From Bacillus sp. FJAT-26390 (GTDB taxonomy: Bacteria > Bacillota > Bacilli > Paenibacillales > Paenibacillaceae): a stretch of 64,000 nucleotides of DNA. The stretch is taken from positions 614 through 64,613 of the forward strand of contig NZ_MAQX01000011.1 in the NCBI RefSeq assembly GCF_001682865.1, written 5' to 3'. Shown here one piece after another: positions 59,468 to 64,000 of this stretch (position 1 is its first letter; each line of letters starts with the position of its first letter). Below the pieces are notes generated by a model. That model did no database searches, had not been told where the DNA came from, and saw only the letters and a program-made list of their open reading frames with translations. Made by a program: the position numbers and the translations under genes.

Positions 59468-60241
59468 TTACATACTCAGTAACGATAAATACCAATCAAT
59501 CAAACCGTCCCCCCAATAATACGCCGCTAACGCGCCTGCGGCGATATAGGGACCGAACGGTATCGTTTTGCCTCTGGAATGAGCTCCTGCTGCGATCAAG
59601 GCAAGCCCTCCGATTAATCCAAATAAACTGGCGAGAAACAGACTGAGCAAGGTAAGCTTAATGCCTAAGATCAAGCCTATAAACACATATAGCTTGATGT
59701 CGCCCCCACCCATCGTCTCCTTCTTTAATACCCAGCTTCCAACTATGCCTATGACTAACAAGGCCCCGCTGCCGACAAGAGCAGCGATACCGTAATTCAA
59801 TAACGGAAGCGGATGAACGAATAATCGAATGCATACTGCACCGACTACACCGGCCGCCACCACTTTATTTGGAATAATCATATCGGTTAGGTCTGTTTGA
59901 ACGATGATGACGAGGATGCTTATGAAGAATAATACTGCGAGTAGTTCGAGCTTCCAGCCTATGTGATACGCAGCGTGCGCAAAAAGAATAGCCGTGATGA
60001 GATCGCTTATGGGATAGCGCCAAACGATCGTTTTGCGATCAGCTGTATTCTGTAGATTGGAGAGTAGAATAGGGATTAATGGAACAACCGCAAATCGCTT
60101 TGGCTTTTCCTGTTTATTCAGTTGGTATATTGGTGGATAAACAGATAGAAACCGGCTATCCCATTGAATAGCAATAGCGTTAAATACACCACCGAGAAGC
60201 AACCCAAGAAGCGCGAATGCGATTATAGCTGTTGCGGTCAT
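59468..60241 (-). CDS. pilD: prepilin peptidase (PilD/ComC type)
   Basis: A 257-residue polytopic aspartyl protease: TDLTDMIIPN with the first catalytic Asp and MGGGDIKLYVFIG with the second (GxGD). It cleaves the leaders at KG/LT and may N-methylate the new end. The N-terminal domain, from GGVFNAIAIQWDSRF, has no CxxC zinc cysteines as found in E. coli-type PilD. GGAAGGGAT precedes the ATG. Separated from the pilin gene by a perfect hairpin. Confidence 0.9.
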   Translation of the reverse strand: MTATAIIAFALLGLLLGGVFNAIAIQWDSRFLSVYPPIYQLNKQEKPKRFAVVPLIPILLSNLQNTADRKTIVWRYPISDLITAILFAHAAYHIGWKLELLAVLFFISILVIIVQTDLTDMIIPNKVVAAGVVGAVCIRLFVHPLPLLNYGIAALVGSGALLVIGIVGSWVLKKETMGGGDIKLYVFIGLILGIKLTLLSLFLASLFGLIGGLALIAAGAHSRGKTIPFGPYIAAGALAAYYWGDGLIDWYLSLLSM

Positions 60242-60266
60242 TCTATCCCTTCCTTGCTTGAAAATT

Positions 60267-60302
60267 TATAGAAAGGCAACCATCAAAGGTTGCCTTTCTA
60301 TA
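60267..60302 (-). terminator. perfect 15-bp hairpin between pilin and prepilin peptidase genes
   Basis: TATAGAAAGGCAACC (60267-60281) and GGTTGCCTTTCTATA (60288-60302) pair without mismatch, loop 6 nt, followed by AATTTTC on the minus strand. It would cut most transcripts after the pilin gene. Confidence 0.7.
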
Positions 60303-60306
60303 CTTG

Positions 60307-60660
60307 TCAGGTATTCAATGTTACTGTCCATTTATTTCCTGTAAGTGTCGCGGTGAAGGTTGACTTCTTTTTAGAAGTATCTTGCCACACTGGGTCAGAA
60401 TTTAGATAACCCTTAGCAACTAACTCTGTTGAAATGCTTTTAGCAGTGACCGTTTCATTTAAATTTTCATCAACTACATAACGCAAAACAGATTCAATGA
60501 TCATTTGATCAGTTGCAGCATCTGCTTTTTCTTTTGATTTGTTAATTGTCCCACTAATAGCAGGAATAGCAATCGCTGCAATAATCCCCACAATAACTAA
60601 CACCGCAAGCAACTCGATAAGTGTTAGACCCTTTTGATTCCGTTTTAATGCCATCAACAT
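60307..60660 (-). CDS. type IV prepilin, probable major pilin
   Basis: A 117-residue prepilin: leader ending KRNQKG, mature LTLIELLAVLVIVGIIAAIA with Glu5, basic segment NKSKEKADAATDQ and a small head with SYLN-like QLVAKGYLNSDPVW region. Resembles ComGC/GspG-like small major pilins. GGAG is 9 nt from the ATG at 60660. Position between pilC and pilD and its own following hairpin favour high expression. Confidence 0.87.
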   Translation of the reverse strand: MLMALKRNQKGLTLIELLAVLVIVGIIAAIAIPAISGTINKSKEKADAATDQMIIESVLRYVVDENLNETVTAKSISTELVAKGYLNSDPVWQDTSKKKSTFTATLTGNKWTVTLNT

Positions 60661-60903
60661 AAACATTCTCCTCTCAATTTTCAAAGCTTATTTAAAAAAG
60701 TAAAACCAATGAAATGCGCAGTCTAAGTTCCAGCAAACAGATGCTATTCCTTATAACTGCTACTGCTTACAACCGCTATTTACCCTAAACGACTAACTGG
60801 TAATCAATGGGATGCGGCTTGATAAAGCTATTATTCTTTCAAGCAGCTCTGAGCAAGGGGTACATCTATGCTCAGAAACAACCTGCTTACTGCTTTCTGA
60901 TGC

Positions 60904-62115
60904 TCATAAATAGCTCTGCATCATCTTAAACGTAGGCATCATTACAGCCATTACGATGACGCCGACTACTCCAGTTAGCAAAACAATCATAAGCGGCTCT
61001 AGCAGCGCCTTCAGACGATCTGCCATCTGATCGACGTCCGTCTCGTAGAAGTCGGCAACCTTATCCAACATGTTTTCAGTCGCGCCTGAACGTTCGCCGA
61101 TGGCAATCATTTGTACGACCATAGGCGGAAATAGGTTAGATTGCTTAAGCGGCTCCGACATCGGCTCTCCGCTCAGTACCTTCTCCCGAATGTCCGAGAT
61201 GACTTTGCCCATTGCCTCATTGCCCACGACATTCGAAACGATGGACAAGCCCTGCATAAGCGGAATAGCCGCGGCAATCAGGGAGCTAAACGTCCGTGCG
61301 AAACGGGCGATAGCTTGCTTATGCCATAATGTGCCGAATACCGGGATTTTGAGCAGCCAATAATCCAGCTTCTGTCTCCCGGCAGCTGTGCGCCGGATAA
61401 GCTTCCATACTAAGCTTGGCACAAACATTGCCGCAATTACGATATACCAGAAACGCTGCATGAACTCACTAATCCCCATAACGATCCGGGTCGGCAATGG
61501 CAGCTCGATGCCCATTCCTGCAAAGCTGGTTACATACTGCGGAATAACAAACAGCATCATAAAAATAACGACGAGTACCATCATCACGAGCATAACCGTA
61601 GGGTAAACCATCGCCGACTTTACTTTCTCTCTCGTGTTGCGCTCCTTCTCAAAGAAAACGGCTAGACGCTCAAGCATCGTATCCAGGTTCCCTGCCACCT
61701 CGCCCGCTTGAACCATACTGACGAAAATGGGTGAAAATACGGTAGGGTAAGCGGATACGGACTCAGAGAACTGCTTGCCGCCCCGCATCTCTTCAGCGAT
61801 CGCTATAAGCAATTTGGACAAGGTTTTGCTGTCGGTTTGGTCGCTCAATATCTGAACGGATTCTACTAAACTGACACCCGCTCGGTACATCGTAGCCAAT
61901 TGGCGGCAAAATACCGTAAACTGATCCATTTTGACACGCGGACCGCCAAACGAAATATCCTTGTATAACGTCGTATCGTTCGTATCCAATATATCCGTAA
62001 CCCACAAGCCCTTCTCGCTCAATGTCTCGCGTGCGCGCTGCATCGTGCTGGCCTCAAGAATTCCGATAGACTTCTTGCCACTGGAAGTAACCGCTTTGTA
62101 CCGATATTTCGGCAT
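60904..62115 (-). CDS. pilC: PilC-type platform protein (GspF family)
   Basis: A 403-residue inner-membrane protein with two duplicated GspF domains: FTVFCRQLATMYRAGVSLVE and FARTFSSLIAAAIPLMQGLS are the repeat signatures, VQAGEVAGNLDTML and IAIGERSGATENML the paired motifs. N-terminus MPKYRYKAVTSSGKK is characteristic. It couples the assembly ATPases to the pilus. GGAG is 8 nt from the ATG at 62115. Confidence 0.93.
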   Translation of the reverse strand: MPKYRYKAVTSSGKKSIGILEASTMQRARETLSEKGLWVTDILDTNDTTLYKDISFGGPRVKMDQFTVFCRQLATMYRAGVSLVESVQILSDQTDSKTLSKLLIAIAEEMRGGKQFSESVSAYPTVFSPIFVSMVQAGEVAGNLDTMLERLAVFFEKERNTREKVKSAMVYPTVMLVMMVLVVIFMMLFVIPQYVTSFAGMGIELPLPTRIVMGISEFMQRFWYIVIAAMFVPSLVWKLIRRTAAGRQKLDYWLLKIPVFGTLWHKQAIARFARTFSSLIAAAIPLMQGLSIVSNVVGNEAMGKVISDIREKVLSGEPMSEPLKQSNLFPPMVVQMIAIGERSGATENMLDKVADFYETDVDQMADRLKALLEPLMIVLLTGVVGVIVMAVMMPTFKMMQSYL

Positions 62116-62148
62116 TATACCAACTCCATAACAAATCAATTGTTTTGC

Positions 62149-63186
62149 TTAAAGCTCGCCGAATCCAAATAGAGCCTCGCGCGCATCTTCTAATTTAATT
62201 TGACCCTGCTGGACAAGCTCCCTTAAGGCATACTCCATCGTCTGCATTCCTAGCGCCTTGTTCGTCTGCATCACAGAACGAATTTGAAAGATTTTCTCGG
62301 TACGGATAAGGTTGGCGACAGCTGGCGTATTCACTAGCACTTCAAAGGCAGCGATTCTTCCTCTGCCATCGGACTTCGGCAAAAGACGCTGCGAGATGAC
62401 TCCGAGTAAAACGGCGGCAAGCTGTATTCGTATTTGAGCTTGCATGGCAGGCGGGAACACGTCAATGATGCGGTCGATCGTTTGCGGTGCGTCCGCAGTA
62501 TGTAAGGTTCCAAATACAAGATGCCCGGTCTCTGCTGCGCTAATTGCGGTACTGATAGTCTCCAAATCACGCAGCTCGCCGACCAATACAATATCCGGAT
62601 CCTGCCGCAGCGCTGCTCTTAGCCCATGGGAGAAAGACGGCGTATCCAGGCCCACCTCTCGCTGATTGACCATCGATTTTTTATGATCGTATATAAATTC
62701 GATCGGGTCCTCCAGCGTAATGATATGGGCATTTTCCGTTTTGTTCAGGTGATCGATGATCGATGCCAGCGTGGTAGACTTACCGCTGCCCGTTGGTCCG
62801 GTTACAAGCATCAAGCCTTGCGGCTTTTTCGCGAATTCAGCTGCAATAGGGGGCAGCCGCAGCTCCTCCATCGAAGGAATGCGGCTAGGCACGATACGGA
62901 TCGCTAGCCCAACGCTTCCACGCTGCTTATAAGCGTTAATACGAAATCTAGCAAGTCCGGCAACTCCGTAAGAAAAATCGACGTCACCATTTTGCTGAAG
63001 CGCCTCATAACGTTCGTCCGTCATAAATTGCTTAGCGAGCTCAAGCGTTTCACTCGGCTTTAACAAAACATCGTTAATCGGCTTTAATTCCCCATGTATT
63101 CGAAAAATAATTGGCGAGTTTACGGTGATGTGGATATCGGATGCTTGTTTTGAATGAGCTAAATAAAGCAATTCCTCCGCTTGCAT
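62149..63186 (-). CDS. pilT: PilT pilus retraction ATPase
   Basis: A 345-residue hexameric ATPase: DIHITVNSPIIFRIHGEL (N-domain), [13 protein letters not shown] (Walker A), ITLEDPIEF (Asp box), RQDPDIVLVGELRD (Walker B), GHLVFGTLHT (His box) and the C-terminal ANLIRTEKIFQIRSVMQT, close to the AIRNLIRE retraction motif of PilT. GGGAGG is 9 nt before the ATG at 63186. Its presence implies a dynamic, retractable pilus (twitching or DNA uptake). Confidence 0.93.
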   Translation of the reverse strand: MQAEELLYLAHSKQASDIHITVNSPIIFRIHGELKPINDVLLKPSETLELAKQFMTDERYEALQQNGDVDFSYGVAGLARFRINAYKQRGSVGLAIRIVPSRIPSMEELRLPPIAAEFAKKPQGLMLVTGPTGSGKSTTLASIIDHLNKTENAHIITLEDPIEFIYDHKKSMVNQREVGLDTPSFSHGLRAALRQDPDIVLVGELRDLETISTAISAAETGHLVFGTLHTADAPQTIDRIIDVFPPAMQAQIRIQLAAVLLGVISQRLLPKSDGRGRIAAFEVLVNTPAVANLIRTEKIFQIRSVMQTNKALGMQTMEYALRELVQQGQIKLEDAREALFGFGEL

Positions 63187-63218
63187 AAGCAGCACCCTCC
63201 CTGCTGAACACTTGCCTT

Positions 63219-64000
63219 TTATTCTCCTTGCCCAAGTACGCGGAACACTTCGGTCACCGTCGTGTGGCCTTCTACTGCTTTCCTTAAACCATCGGCCAAG
63301 ATCGGAATCATGCCTTGCTTAAGCGCATGCTCGTAATATTCGTTGTCTGATCGTTTAGAAATAATCAAAGATCGAAGATCATTATCGACGAGCAGCACTT
63401 CGTGAATCGCAAGCCTGCCTTTATATCCGGTACGCCCGCATTCTCCGCAGCCTGCGCCTTTGTACAGATGATCCGTTCGTATGCCGTGGCTGGAAATAAG
63501 CTCTAATTCCTTGTCTATCGGCGTATATCGCTGCTTGCAGTGCGTACAAATCCGTCTCACAAGCCGCTGTGCAACGATACAATTGACGGCAGACGAAATC
63601 AAGAAGGGCTCAACGCCCATATCTATTAATCTAGTAATCGAATTAACGGCGTTGTTTGTATGTAATGTACTAAGGACAAGATGTCCGGTCATTGCGGCCC
63701 GTACCGATATTTCAGCGGTCTCGGAATCGCGAATTTCTCCAAGCATGACGATATTCGGATCCTGCCGCAAAATAGCCCGCAGTCCCCTAGCGAACGTAAG
63801 TCCGCTTAGCGGATTAACCTGTACCTGATTGACACCCTCTAGCTGATACTCGACCGGGTCCTCAATCGTGATAATATTGACGTCATCTTTGTTTAAGTGG
63901 GCAAGCGCAGAATAGAGCGTCGTCGACTTTCCACTTCCCGTAGGGCCTGTTATGAGTACAACACCGTACGCCATTTCAATGCTTTTGCGAAAAACCTGCT
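63219..64000 (-). CDS. pilB: PilB/GspE-type pilus assembly ATPase, 5' part outside window
   Basis: Partial: the frame runs off the right edge (about 260 residues visible). [13 protein letters not shown] (Walker A), [32 protein letters not shown] (Walker B), [13 protein letters not shown] and the tetracysteine zinc motif ICTHCKQ...[13 protein letters not shown] are those of PilB/GspE. It drives pilus extension. 32 bp upstream of pilT on the same strand. The missing N-terminal domain cannot be judged. Confidence 0.93.
   Translation of the reverse strand, partial: QVFRKSIEMAYGVVLITGPTGSGKSTTLYSALAHLNKDDVNIITIEDPVEYQLEGVNQVQVNPLSGLTFARGLRAILRQDPNIVMLGEIRDSETAEISVRAAMTGHLVLSTLHTNNAVNSITRLIDMGVEPFLISSAVNCIVAQRLVRRICTHCKQRYTPIDKELELISSHGIRTDHLYKGAGCGECGRTGYKGRLAIHEVLLVDNDLRSLIISKRSDNEYYEHALKQGMIPILADGLRKAVEGHTTVTEVFRVLGQGE

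Overview
The window reads as a stretch of chromosome from a low-to-medium GC Firmicute, most likely in the Paenibacillaceae (Paenibacillus/Cohnella type). Support: strong purine-rich Shine-Dalgarno sites, sigma-A type promoters, frequent TTG/GTG starts, and Bacillales families such as YesL, YitT, YugP, YtpB, CshA, YeeI-type YebC, Tpx and a hemE-hemH-hemY cluster. No rRNA, tRNA, CRISPR array, insertion sequence or prophage was recognised. Genus-level placement is inference.

Layout. 0-10 kb: HAD phosphatase, RNA-modification pair (RsmF-like methyltransferase, RsuA-like pseudouridine synthase), a membrane thioredoxin with a PCYCGC lipoprotein, a pyrD-relQ pair, an L,D-transpeptidase, ferredoxin and DNA polymerase IV. 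10-20 kb: citramalate synthase, a ResA/TlpA-like oxidoreductase, a JAMM-domain protein, then an amt - DUF294 nucleotidyltransferase - DnaQ-like exonuclease operon with a good sigma-A promoter and an exact GlnR/TnrA consensus box, followed by MerR, YugP, LysR, rhomboid and Tpx. 20-32 kb: a 6S RNA candidate, CshA helicase, YitT, a DUF4015 glycoside hydrolase-like protein, PfkA, the YtpB terpene synthase, an MFS transporter and YebC. 32-38 kb: cold-shock protein, PepF, GH25 lysozyme and a divergent HxlR/SDR pair with palindromic operator candidates.

38-46 kb looks like an accessory, partly decaying region: small enzymes (HIT, DJ-1, tautomerase, YjbR, YdcF, DUF5071), a murF remnant, a frameshifted VOC gene, a broken methyltransferase, a pentapeptide-repeat protein, and an AT-rich patch with a secreted peptide plus a membrane protein. 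46-54 kb returns to core genes: LysR/DapA-like pair, DUF92, GDPD, CapA and hemE-hemH-hemY.

54-64 kb is a type IV pilus cluster: pilB (cut by the window edge), pilT, pilC, a major-type prepilin, prepilin peptidase, pilM, pilN, pilO, a large PilX-like protein with a repetitive beta-rich C-terminal half, and two minor prepilins on the opposite strand in the middle. This cluster, with its 593-residue PilX-like component, is the best candidate here for under-described biology.
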